IMG/VR virus record: IMGVR_UViG_3300021959_008096
Span: 1-55,698 of that record
Origin: a virus
Strand: one strand, 5' to 3'
Length of the DNA: 55,698 nt
The notes beneath the pieces were generated by a model that saw only the letters and a program-made list of their open reading frames with translations, did not search any database and had not been told where the DNA came from. Both the position numbers and the translations under genes were made by a program. Below are positions 16,218-24,584 of the stretch, piece by piece (position 1 is the first letter of the stretch; each line of letters begins with the position of its first letter).

Positions 16218-17333
16218 TTAAATAACTTTCCTTTTAGGTATTTTTGAATCTGCTGAACTTACACAACTTTTTGTAATACACGTTTTTGGCTCTTTAAACA
16301 AGGTAAACCCTGTTTCGATGTTACCAAGGGGTGCATCATGGCAAGAATAACTCCTTTTTACCGAACCGTCAGGCTCCCGTATTATTATTCCGCTAAAACC
16401 GGCGTTACACCGCCAGCCTTCGAAATTGTTGAAATTAAAGGCATTAAAGCGTTCTGCTTGGTCCATATACCAGCTTTTACCTTTAGAGTCTTTTAGTTCA
16501 ACTTGCATGTGCCACGGGACACTAGCATCGTTTTTACCCATTATTCCTTTAGGTACTTGGAAGCTCGGCTTAGGGCGGTCCTGCCATTTTCGTTTACTTT
16601 CCGTGTATGCTCTTTGTGGCATACCGTTCCAGAGTCGCTCAAGCATATCCCCAGTGTATCCATCAACCACTCTTGACGCAGTCGGATCCGATTGAGGCTT
16701 GAGAGTGACATTGATTCCTTGCTCATGGAAGAAAAGAGCGTTTTCCCAATCACGCTCAAACCATTCTGGAACCATAACTTGATTAATTGTAACCTGTACA
16801 TCATGCTCCTGACATAGTATTAGTTTGTCTGCAAAGTCTTGTAACTTATCACTAGTATTTAAGTGTTCTGTGTGCAGACTTGCTGTAATACTTGCTCTAT
16901 GAAATGGTTTTACACTTTCTACATATTGCTCAAACCACTTCATTGGGCGTGAGCAGTTTGATGTCATATGAACACTAGTATAGTTAGTATTTGGTACGTC
17001 TTCGGCAAGGTATTGTAAAATATCTAAGTAGCCTGGATGGAAAGTAGGTTCGCCGCCACTAAGACTAAAGTGAAAACTGTTAAATCCATTATCACGAGCT
17101 TGTCTTTTTATTTCATCAATCGTTCGTAAACAAAGCTCTGTTGGTCTGTGATCTTTTTTGTCTGAACGGGCGTATGGCCAACAATAGCTGCAACGATAAT
17201 TGCAAAACCTACCAAGTAGCCAACTAACAGTAAACAAATCTCTATAAAGAAGAGTACGTTGTCCAACTTGAACAATGTCGTCAAAAGGTATTTCGGTAAA
17301 GTCATAGTTTGACCATTTTAAATCTTCATTCAT
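16218..17333 (-). CDS. Radical SAM protein with C-terminal SPASM/twitch-like cysteines
   Basis: The protein has 371 residues. LGRFCNYRCSYCWPY gives C44, C48 and C51 for the SAM-binding cluster, and LSGGEPTFHPG at about 91-101 is the GGEP motif that binds the SAM amino group. Toward the C-terminus Cys residues in WRCNAGF, SYSCHD and CITKSC look like ligands for an auxiliary iron-sulfur cluster, as in SPASM or twitch enzymes that often act on peptides. It is first in its operon and has a sigma70-type promoter whose -10 ends five bases before the ATG. The C-terminal half (about 16300-16760) is clearly richer in G and C than its surroundings, suggesting separate origin or recombination. Confidence 0.9.
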   Translation of the reverse strand: MNEDLKWSNYDFTEIPFDDIVQVGQRTLLYRDLFTVSWLLGRFCNYRCSYCWPYARSDKKDHRPTELCLRTIDEIKRQARDNGFNSFHFSLSGGEPTFHPGYLDILQYLAEDVPNTNYTSVHMTSNCSRPMKWFEQYVESVKPFHRASITASLHTEHLNTSDKLQDFADKLILCQEHDVQVTINQVMVPEWFERDWENALFFHEQGINVTLKPQSDPTASRVVDGYTGDMLERLWNGMPQRAYTESKRKWQDRPKPSFQVPKGIMGKNDASVPWHMQVELKDSKGKSWYMDQAERFNAFNFNNFEGWRCNAGFSGIIIREPDGSVKRSYSCHDAPLGNIETGFTLFKEPKTCITKSCVSSADSKIPKRKVI

Positions 17334-17338
17334 AATAT

Positions 17339-17367
17339 ATTGTACTACAACTTTATTCTTTTGTCAA
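17339..17367 (-). promoter_or_regulatory. Sigma70-type promoter with -10 five bases before the ATG
   Basis: On the minus strand TTGACA (17362-17367), a 17-base spacer and TACAAT (17339-17344) are followed by ATATT and the ATG at 17333. The promoter overlaps the 3' end of the upstream SGNH gene. With usual start-site spacing the mRNA begins at or next to the ATG, and no Shine-Dalgarno sequence is present. Confidence 0.75.
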
Positions 17368-18043
17368 GTTTCATTTTTAAGAATCGAGCTTGCTTTAATA
17401 ACCCACCCGACGACAAATGACCTCCATCATCGATGCAGTGTGATTGATATGCGGGTTTGCCTTTAAATATTCTATTTTGCACGTCAAACTCCGCAACCCC
17501 TTTATAAAAATCATCAGGAATCTGAGAAAATATTAAACCATTAACTTTTGACATTAGCTGTTTTAAATAGCTTACTTGTGCTCTAAGATTTGTTTCATAC
17601 AAAGGAGTGTTGTTTATAATAAAATGCTTCCAGTATTCTTTAAAATGGCCATCTCTAAGAGTACTAGGATTACTAGTTAGTAAATCAGCTGTCCCTGTTT
17701 GATAATAGTTAGGAAACTTTTTTATTATGCAATGTGGCTCTGGCTTAGGAATAATTGACACCCGAGGTGATTTTGTCATTTGAAAAAAGACAAACTTAGG
17801 TTTTATACCAGAGTTCAGAACCCATTCAAGTTGTTGAATAGAGTATAGTAAACAAGATCCGCCTTGAGCAAAGTTTATTACATTACAATCTACCATATTT
17901 GATAAATGTAATGGCCAACACGGTATATTTTCAGTGGCACACAAAAACGGTCCCGATGTGAAACTACAACCAAAAGTTAGTATAGAATCATTTAAAAAAT
18001 CTATATCATAATCATAATCAATATTTTTTCCTACTAAACCCAT
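17345..18043 (-). CDS. SGNH/GDSL hydrolase-like protein
   Basis: The protein has 232 residues. SILTFGCSFTSG holds the putative nucleophile Ser27 in the block I position, NFAQGGS resembles block II, and CIDDGGHLSSGG near the C-terminus gives the Asp-x-x-His dyad (D205 or D206 with H209). SGNH enzymes are esterases and deacetylases, often acting on O-acetyl groups of sugars or polysaccharides. It is the last gene of the operon from 29539 and abuts the fusion gene upstream. There is no signal peptide, so it should act in the cytoplasm. A second SGNH-like gene sits at 27058 in the same operon. The substrate is unknown. Confidence 0.7.
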   Translation of the reverse strand: MGLVGKNIDYDYDIDFLNDSILTFGCSFTSGPFLCATENIPCWPLHLSNMVDCNVINFAQGGSCLLYSIQQLEWVLNSGIKPKFVFFQMTKSPRVSIIPKPEPHCIIKKFPNYYQTGTADLLTSNPSTLRDGHFKEYWKHFIINNTPLYETNLRAQVSYLKQLMSKVNGLIFSQIPDDFYKGVAEFDVQNRIFKGKPAYQSHCIDDGGHLSSGGLLKQARFLKMKLDKRIKL

Positions 18044-19950
18044 TAATCTTCCCCATGAACTATCATGTGATATCTTACTTGATCACTATTATTAAATACA
18101 CAATGATAATCACCTATGCGTATGTTATAACTTATATTATCTTTCCAAGGAACTTTGCCAGCGTAAGCAAAGTTCTTTGTCCAAAAGTGCATTTCACACC
18201 CTTTTGGATTATTAATACTTATATTAGTTGCCCAAACATCAGATTTTTTATTGTCACAATGAACACCAATAAATCCTCCAGGATCTAGTTTCATTATTCT
18301 AACACGAAAATACTTTTTCTTTATTTTTCTTTCTTTAAAATACCTAACAATAGAAGGAACATTTTCGATAGCTTCATCTGTCCATTTATAAGGTGTTTCA
18401 GCATCATTAGCATACCCATATTGATCATAGCTTAAAGTTTTATTGTAACCTATTCCGTGTAATACAAAACTACTCCAACCTTTATGGCTTTCGCTATCCC
18501 TATGAGGTGTGAACAGATTACGTTCTTCTAAGTTTTTTATTTCTTCTAGAAATACTTCAACAGGAAATCTCCAAGGATTTTCACTAAAATAGTTATATCC
18601 GTCTTTTGGTATATTTTGTAAACTATCAATATGGCCCCGCGGTCCTGATCCAAACCAATCTGTCGAATAGTTTGATTTTAATATTTCTGTTAAAAGATTA
18701 CATATTTGATTATCAATATCGTTTAGTTGTTTATACTCAGGCAAATAGGAAAAAACATTAGAAAACCAAACATAAGGATTTTTACTGTTTGTTAGTTCTT
18801 TTTTAATAGTTTTGTTTAAGTAAATAATATTCTCATTATAATACGAAAACTGTATTTTAGATAAATCAACTTCTTTTATTTTTTGGAGAATGAGATTATG
18901 TTCATCTGTTATAACACTAATTTTACTTTTTTTAACTTCGTCAGAAAAATCTTCAACTAAGTCTTTCCAACTGTTATAATCTTTACAATTTTTTATAATA
19001 TGTTTATAGAAGTTTACTGATTCATTATTAATATCTACAAAAATATATTTTTTTAAGGTTTTTCGATTTTCGTATATTAGTTCTAAGGGCAACTGTCCAC
19101 TTGCAACTGAAACTATTAAATCTTTTCCTGTTGGTAAAGTATCTATGTGCTCTGTATTACAAATGTATACTTGTCTCTTACTCATAAGAGAAAAGTTTTC
19201 AAAAAAGTCTAGTTGTCCAGCATGACAACTATCTTTATTACCTCTTAACTTTTCTTGGAAACTGTTTTCACTATCTTCTAAATGATAAGAGTAAAACTTT
19301 TGATTTCTTATTTCTTTTGGAATATTCCTTATAACACACTGTTCGTTAACTGCAAACTGTATTAAGTCATGTAATACACAAAAATTAAAATCTTTTTTAA
19401 CTATAGTTCTTTTTCTTTTTTTACCTTTTTTAATCCAAAGAGGAGTATAATCGTCATGTATATCTTCAGAACTTCTTGCACAAACAGGAAATCTGTTTGA
19501 TTGGTATTTGAAAGATTCTTTTACTTTAAATCTTCGATAAGCATTCATGCAAAAATGGCGTCCTAAAATAAAAAACTGTTCGTGCAAGCCATATAAGTTT
19601 TGAAGATCTATTATGTCTTTATTTTTCCTACCAATATCTACAATATGTCCAGCAACATCTATTTTAACAGATTTGCAATACTTAACAATTTCTCTAGCAA
19701 TCTCTGGTGCACTTTTTACTATTGTGCCACTTGCAAATACTACAACATAATCTAAGTTTAACTTTACAACGTCTGATATCATATCATTTATATTAGTGCT
19801 TTCAAGTAACTCAGATCGTGTATTAGTTGTTTTATAAATTTCGCTAGTAATATGAGAAGCTGCTAAGTGAGTAACTCTAAACATGTCATCACTTAAACTA
19901 TTTAGGTTTTTTAAACTTTTTGTGTTCCAGACAGCAACACCTAGTTTCAT
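18043..19950 (-). CDS. Multidomain protein: unknown N-terminal region fused to C-terminal AspH-like 2OG oxygenase
   Basis: The protein has 635 residues. The last ~130 residues form a 2OG/Fe(II) oxygenase: GGFIGVHCDNKK gives H564 and D566, and YHCVFNNSDQVRYHMIVHG gives H616 and R626. Residues ~1-150 include alternating strands (LDYVVVFASG, KIDVAGHIVDIG) that resemble a small Rossmann or glycosyltransferase-like unit. Residues ~290-330 (KDLIVSVASGQLPLELI, KKYIFVDINNESV) resemble a SAM-methyltransferase or similar nucleotide-binding motif. I do not recognise the rest. GGAGAATCAAC precedes the ATG, and the start overlaps the radical SAM gene 19947. Its lysine and asparagine content is high even for this window. 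One chain probably performs two or more steps. Confidence 0.7.
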   Translation of the reverse strand: MKLGVAVWNTKSLKNLNSLSDDMFRVTHLAASHITSEIYKTTNTRSELLESTNINDMISDVVKLNLDYVVVFASGTIVKSAPEIAREIVKYCKSVKIDVAGHIVDIGRKNKDIIDLQNLYGLHEQFFILGRHFCMNAYRRFKVKESFKYQSNRFPVCARSSEDIHDDYTPLWIKKGKKRKRTIVKKDFNFCVLHDLIQFAVNEQCVIRNIPKEIRNQKFYSYHLEDSENSFQEKLRGNKDSCHAGQLDFFENFSLMSKRQVYICNTEHIDTLPTGKDLIVSVASGQLPLELIYENRKTLKKYIFVDINNESVNFYKHIIKNCKDYNSWKDLVEDFSDEVKKSKISVITDEHNLILQKIKEVDLSKIQFSYYNENIIYLNKTIKKELTNSKNPYVWFSNVFSYLPEYKQLNDIDNQICNLLTEILKSNYSTDWFGSGPRGHIDSLQNIPKDGYNYFSENPWRFPVEVFLEEIKNLEERNLFTPHRDSESHKGWSSFVLHGIGYNKTLSYDQYGYANDAETPYKWTDEAIENVPSIVRYFKERKIKKKYFRVRIMKLDPGGFIGVHCDNKKSDVWATNISINNPKGCEMHFWTKNFAYAGKVPWKDNISYNIRIGDYHCVFNNSDQVRYHMIVHGED

Positions 19951-21116
19951 GTTGATTCTCCTTTTATAGTATCTTCAAACTCTGGAATAATATTTAATAT
20001 TGATTGAGATCTACTTTTATCTAGTTCAGTAGTGTAATGCACAAAATCTTTTAACTTACTAGACCAATCTTCAGCAAACATGTAATCTATTATTCCTTGC
20101 ACTTTAGGAATTTCTAAATATGAGTTTAGTTTTTCCTTTGCTTGTTTTTTTAATCTATCAGGCAAACATCTAATATTTAAATATTCAGGATGATTTAAAA
20201 TATTAAAATAAATCCTATGGTTATATGGTTTAGCCCATTCTATTAACTCATGCAATCTTAATATATTATACATCTGAACTGTACAGTGTATTTCTATATT
20301 TGCATTATCTAAACTTCTAATGATTTCAAAGTTTTTCTCTATCGTTTTCCAATCACTTGGATATCGTATATATCTATCTAACTCGCCGATGGCATCTATA
20401 CTACAGTTTAGTTGGATAGATTTAAACTTTTTCCATTTGTCTAATAAGTGTCTAGGAATATTAGTAAGATTTGTATTGTATTTTAACTTTATATTTTTTG
20501 CAGAATCGTTATCTATAAAATAGTCTAGAAGTTTATGTTGTTCTTTAATAATAGTAGGCTCGCCGCCTGTTAAATAGATTTCTTCAACAGTATCAGCAAT
20601 GCTAAAAAGATTTTCCCATGTCTTTGGATGTTCTGGCCATTCCATATTCGACAACCATTTTACTTCTTCGTTGTTTAACTTTTCTTCAACTAGGTGCCAT
20701 TCTTTAACCCATTGATTACTCGAATAAGGATTGCACATACGACATTTTAGATTACACAAGTTACCTAAACGTAAGTCCACATATTTAATGTCAAAAGGTG
20801 CATCTACTGTATACTTAATATCCTCTTTCCATTTTTCATTCCATGCTTGCCTAGAACTTTTAATACCTACATCTTCCTCGCGAAAACACCGTGTACACAT
20901 TTCAGGACGCTCGCCGTTAAGCATTTGTGTTCTTATTTTTTTATATGTTTCACTGTTCCATGCTTCTACTAAGTCATCTCTTTGTAGTTTATAAGGTTTG
21001 CCATCTGATTTTGCAATAAAGTTTTTACCAGGAGTGCTATTACAACAAACACGAAGAGTTCCTCCAGCATTTGTAGCAAGATGCATCCAGGGTAATATAC
21101 AAAATGTGTCAGCCAT
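19947..21116 (-). CDS. Radical SAM protein with N-terminal twitch/SPASM-like cluster domain
   Basis: The protein has 389 residues. The N-terminus has FCILPWMHL with C6, then RVCC (C24, C25) and CTRC (C74, C77), an arrangement expected to bind an auxiliary iron-sulfur cluster. The radical SAM core starts with GNLCNLKCRMCNP (C121, C125, C128) and has TGGEPTI. The same N-terminal Cys pattern recurs in five other proteins here, so this is one of a paralogous set. SPASM/twitch radical SAM enzymes commonly act on peptides, and some act on sugars. AAAGGA precedes the ATG. The gene is followed with a four-base overlap by the 2OG fusion gene, which may act on the same substrate. Confidence 0.9.
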   Translation of the reverse strand: MADTFCILPWMHLATNAGGTLRVCCNSTPGKNFIAKSDGKPYKLQRDDLVEAWNSETYKKIRTQMLNGERPEMCTRCFREEDVGIKSSRQAWNEKWKEDIKYTVDAPFDIKYVDLRLGNLCNLKCRMCNPYSSNQWVKEWHLVEEKLNNEEVKWLSNMEWPEHPKTWENLFSIADTVEEIYLTGGEPTIIKEQHKLLDYFIDNDSAKNIKLKYNTNLTNIPRHLLDKWKKFKSIQLNCSIDAIGELDRYIRYPSDWKTIEKNFEIIRSLDNANIEIHCTVQMYNILRLHELIEWAKPYNHRIYFNILNHPEYLNIRCLPDRLKKQAKEKLNSYLEIPKVQGIIDYMFAEDWSSKLKDFVHYTTELDKSRSQSILNIIPEFEDTIKGEST

Positions 21117-22337
21117 TTATAGTCCTTTAAGTTCAGGAAAGGTTTTTTTATAATCAGTGTTACGGATATTATCAAGTTTAGATAAAGTTTCAAAACACAA
21201 ATCTAAAGATTCTTTGTTTTCATAATCCATATTTGATTCTAAATAGTTTATCAAATGTAAAAGTTTTTGTTTATAAACACTTGAACTATACATTTTTACT
21301 AACTCTTTTTTATTCTTAATAGGAAGTATTTTTACTTCATACATTTCGGGTACTCTGAGTATTCTAAAACTAACTTTAACTTTTTGTTCAGTTGCCCAGT
21401 CAAGCATATCTATAACATTATAAGCATTTAGTATTTGCCAAGTATAAGAAATAGCTACACGTATATTTTCTATTTGTTTTACTTTTGAAATATTTTTAAC
21501 AATTTTATTCCAGTCGCTAGGAAATCTTATGTAGTTATTTCTGTCTTCTAAACTATCTATACTTGCAGTAAGTTCTACTTTTTTAAAGTTTTTCCAGATA
21601 TTAATGTATTTTTCGTAAAGCATTGTTAGATTTGTATCATATTGTATTGTAATATTATGGCTTAATCCCTTTTCTACAAAATATTCTAAATATTTAAAAT
21701 GTCTTTCAATAAGCATTGGTTCGCCGCCTACAAAATACAATGTATCTATATTAGCCGAATAAGATTCTAAATCTTTCCAAAACCCTTCATCCTCATACCA
21801 CTTGTATGAGTTTGTAGTATCTATATATTTTTTACCTTGCTTTTTAAGTTTAATCTCAACGCCTTCATCAAAATATGACATCCGGTTATTTAACTGAACA
21901 TAATCAGAATACCAAAAGTTACTACTAGACGGATGACACATAGTACATTTTAGATTGCAAACATTTCCAAATCTTAAATCAAAAAAAGTAGGTTTAAACT
22001 TTGATGTTCCGTCTTCTTCAGTATAGGACATAGCTGTTTTTATATCAAGTAAAGGATTTTGTATATCGTTAAGTATTTTAGTCCGTCTACTTACTTTAGC
22101 TTCTTCTTCATTTTTCCAACACAAAGAGCATGCATCAGGTTTTTTATTTGAAAGCATTTCTTTTCTTATTTTTTTCATATGCGGAGAGTTGTAAATACTT
22201 TCTAAACTATCTGTGCCAAAGCGGTAGTTAGATCCGTCTTCTTTTTGTAGCGATTTTGCTAAACAGCATGCTCTTGCAACGCCATTTGTTTTTGCAGACA
22301 TATGCATCCAAGGTAAAGGGCAATAAGTATTAGACAT
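21117..22337 (-). CDS. Radical SAM protein with N-terminal twitch/SPASM-like cluster domain
   Basis: The protein has 406 residues and is a paralogue of its neighbours. YCPLPWMHM (C6), ACC (C24, C25) and CSLC (C70, C73) form the N-terminal auxiliary cluster pattern. GNVCNLKCTMCHP (C127, C131, C134) is the SAM cluster motif and VGGEPML the GGEP motif. A charged insertion follows the core motif. AGAGGTAGATA precedes the ATG, and the start overlaps the end of the 22330 gene by eight bases. Only the order of clusters, not the reaction, can be predicted. Confidence 0.9.
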   Translation of the reverse strand: MSNTYCPLPWMHMSAKTNGVARACCLAKSLQKEDGSNYRFGTDSLESIYNSPHMKKIRKEMLSNKKPDACSLCWKNEEEAKVSRRTKILNDIQNPLLDIKTAMSYTEEDGTSKFKPTFFDLRFGNVCNLKCTMCHPSSSNFWYSDYVQLNNRMSYFDEGVEIKLKKQGKKYIDTTNSYKWYEDEGFWKDLESYSANIDTLYFVGGEPMLIERHFKYLEYFVEKGLSHNITIQYDTNLTMLYEKYINIWKNFKKVELTASIDSLEDRNNYIRFPSDWNKIVKNISKVKQIENIRVAISYTWQILNAYNVIDMLDWATEQKVKVSFRILRVPEMYEVKILPIKNKKELVKMYSSSVYKQKLLHLINYLESNMDYENKESLDLCFETLSKLDNIRNTDYKKTFPELKGL

Positions 22338-23616
22338 TATCTACCTCTTTTGCTAACTCCGGAAGTAACTCTCTCCAAGTTTTTTTAACATTTTGTACCT
22401 GATCTAGTTTATCACTATATTCTATAAAATAAGGAATTTGGTCGCTCATATCACCGCCATTTAACATGTTTATAGCATCTTGCATGTGTTGCATTGCATT
22501 ACGCTTTCTATTATGAGTCCAGTTTTTATGGGTTTTAGTAGGAATAGATTCTAAGTATTTTTCTAAATCTTTTACTATATTTTTTCTAAGATTAGAAGGT
22601 ATTACTCTGCTATCTAAGAACATAGGATAGTTTACACGATGTGTGTGTATTTCGATATTAAGTTCTTCAGTAAACTCGTCAAATATTTCAGGTATATGAA
22701 AACTATTGTAAATCTGTAACGTACATGCTGCTCCTAAAAATGTAATCTTAGGATGATTTCCAATCTTTATAATATTTTTTTTAACTTCAGAATAATCACC
22801 AAGTTGTCTAATATAATCGTATACATCGTATGTGCCGTCGATACTAATCATAACATTTACAGACTGAAAATGATTCCAAAGTTCTTCAATACTATCTTTT
22901 TTATAGTTTAGTTTAGTTAAGTTTGTGCTGTATTTTATACCTATATTCTCTCCGTAAGGTTTTAAAATATGAAGAATCTTATAGTGTATAGGATCTATTA
23001 AAGGTTCGCCGCCTGCAAATTCGATTCTTTCTATAAAAGGTGCTAATAGTTCAAACTCTTCCCAGAATCCCTTATTATCATCAAATGCACTTATATAAGG
23101 TTTAGAAGTTAGATCATATTCTTTAACTTTTCTGTATGTACTACCATTTGCATTTTCCATCAAATGTTCAATACTTTTCCAATCCTTACTCCAACTAGTA
23201 GAATCTAAAGGATGACACATTCTACATTTTAAATTACAAAAGTTACTTAACTTTGCTTCAATAACAGGAATTTTAAATGGCATATTGTATTCGTCATCTA
23301 AACTTTCTAGATTATTAATAAATCTTTCTGTTCGGGTTTTATTATATCTTTGTCGCATACTTCGAACACCAATTTCTTCGTGGCGCCAGCATGCATGACA
23401 TTCCTGAGGTTTTTCTCCTTTTAATAACTTTTCCCTAACTTCTTTATATTTTTCACTATTCCATAACTCTTTAATCGAAATATCTTTAATATTTCCAATA
23501 GGCCAACTTCTACAACATAACTTTAAATCGCCATCTGTTTTAGTTGCCATGTGTGTAAATGGTAGAAGACAAAATGTTTTGCTATTTTTTGCTTGTTCTA
23601 CATGTTTTTTAGTCAT
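22330..23616 (-). CDS. Radical SAM protein with N-terminal twitch/SPASM-like cluster domain
   Basis: The protein has 428 residues. FCLLPFTHM (C16), KLCC (C34, C35) and CHAC (C73, C76) give the auxiliary cluster, and SNFCNLKCRMCHP (C127, C131, C134) the SAM cluster; AGGEPLI is the GGEP motif. Compared with the paralogues it has an N-terminal extension of about ten residues and a longer segment between the core motif and GGEP. AAGGAAG precedes the ATG at 23616 by eight bases. It overlaps the upstream radical SAM gene by four bases and the downstream one by eight, so all are translated as a unit. Confidence 0.9.
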   Translation of the reverse strand: MTKKHVEQAKNSKTFCLLPFTHMATKTDGDLKLCCRSWPIGNIKDISIKELWNSEKYKEVREKLLKGEKPQECHACWRHEEIGVRSMRQRYNKTRTERFINNLESLDDEYNMPFKIPVIEAKLSNFCNLKCRMCHPLDSTSWSKDWKSIEHLMENANGSTYRKVKEYDLTSKPYISAFDDNKGFWEEFELLAPFIERIEFAGGEPLIDPIHYKILHILKPYGENIGIKYSTNLTKLNYKKDSIEELWNHFQSVNVMISIDGTYDVYDYIRQLGDYSEVKKNIIKIGNHPKITFLGAACTLQIYNSFHIPEIFDEFTEELNIEIHTHRVNYPMFLDSRVIPSNLRKNIVKDLEKYLESIPTKTHKNWTHNRKRNAMQHMQDAINMLNGGDMSDQIPYFIEYSDKLDQVQNVKKTWRELLPELAKEVDNV

Positions 23617-24584
23617 AACCGACGCTTCCTTGTATTGATATCAGGAAGACATGTACATCTATCAACCGTACAAACTATCGGCTGAGTCAAAAAACTAATA
23701 TCCTCGTCGTATATTGTTTTGTCTGTTAATCCTTTAGTTTTTACAGGACATTTACCCCCTAATGCTAAAGATCCATTATTATTAATTTTTAAAATATCAA
23801 CACCAGCCCAACATTCGAAACCTTTAAAATAGTTTAATCCGTTTGACATAATAGTTCCAGGAGCAGTTTTTTTAGTTTCGTTATTAATACTCGAAATCCT
23901 ATAATATCTATCTTTAGGATTAGCACTTCCTGCTCTAACAGGTTTTTGAAATATAGTTAACTGCTCAGGAGTATAGTCATAAGGATCTGTATCAAAATCT
24001 TTAAGCAAAACTTTAGCTTCTATATGGAAGTTATTCCGACTTTGTTTCATTATTTCAATATCACTTATGCATTTATCCCATAAGTCAGGTATCATAGGAA
24101 TAGATATATTAGCATGGCAACCATGTTCGATTAATGTATCGCAAACTTCGGTACTATGCTCTGCTTTAGCATTTTCAGCATGATGAGTAACTTTTACCAC
24201 ATCAAAATATGGAGCATTTTTCTTCCAATAGTCTATCTTTCTATATGCATTTGTTATAAACTCAACTTGTGTATTAACATTTAATATTTCAGCTTCTTCT
24301 TTTATTGCTGCACATATAGTACTAAAGTCTTTATATAAAGATGTTTCTCCTCCTAAAAAGTTAAAAATAAAAACATCTTTACCTAGAGATTCAGTATAAA
24401 ACCTCATTGCTTTTTTAAGAAACTTGGTTAAATCATCTGCTGGGATCCAAGGCATTGTTCCGTCATGTGAACCAGCAGGACAATAGCTACAAGCCCAAAC
24501 ACATAGATTTCCTAAATTTATATCAAATAAAAGATGGTTTTTTAATCGATTGTCTAAATAATCAATCTGATTTATTTTTTCCAT
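23613..24584 (-). CDS. Radical SAM protein (short, different subgroup)
   Basis: The protein has 323 residues and lacks the N-terminal twitch region of its neighbours. The cluster motif GNLCVWACSYCPAG (C28, C32, C35) is close to the N-terminus, and FLGGETSL replaces the usual GGEP. The C-terminus has Cys residues in FECWAG, GGKCPV, IVCTVDRCTC, likely ligands for one auxiliary cluster. It resembles the 16218 protein more than the twitch paralogues in layout. GAGGACATT precedes the start, and the ATG overlaps the stop of the 24584 gene (TAATG). Its role within the string of radical SAM genes is unknown. Confidence 0.85.
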   Translation of the reverse strand: MEKINQIDYLDNRLKNHLLFDINLGNLCVWACSYCPAGSHDGTMPWIPADDLTKFLKKAMRFYTESLGKDVFIFNFLGGETSLYKDFSTICAAIKEEAEILNVNTQVEFITNAYRKIDYWKKNAPYFDVVKVTHHAENAKAEHSTEVCDTLIEHGCHANISIPMIPDLWDKCISDIEIMKQSRNNFHIEAKVLLKDFDTDPYDYTPEQLTIFQKPVRAGSANPKDRYYRISSINNETKKTAPGTIMSNGLNYFKGFECWAGVDILKINNNGSLALGGKCPVKTKGLTDKTIYDEDISFLTQPIVCTVDRCTCLPDINTRKRRL

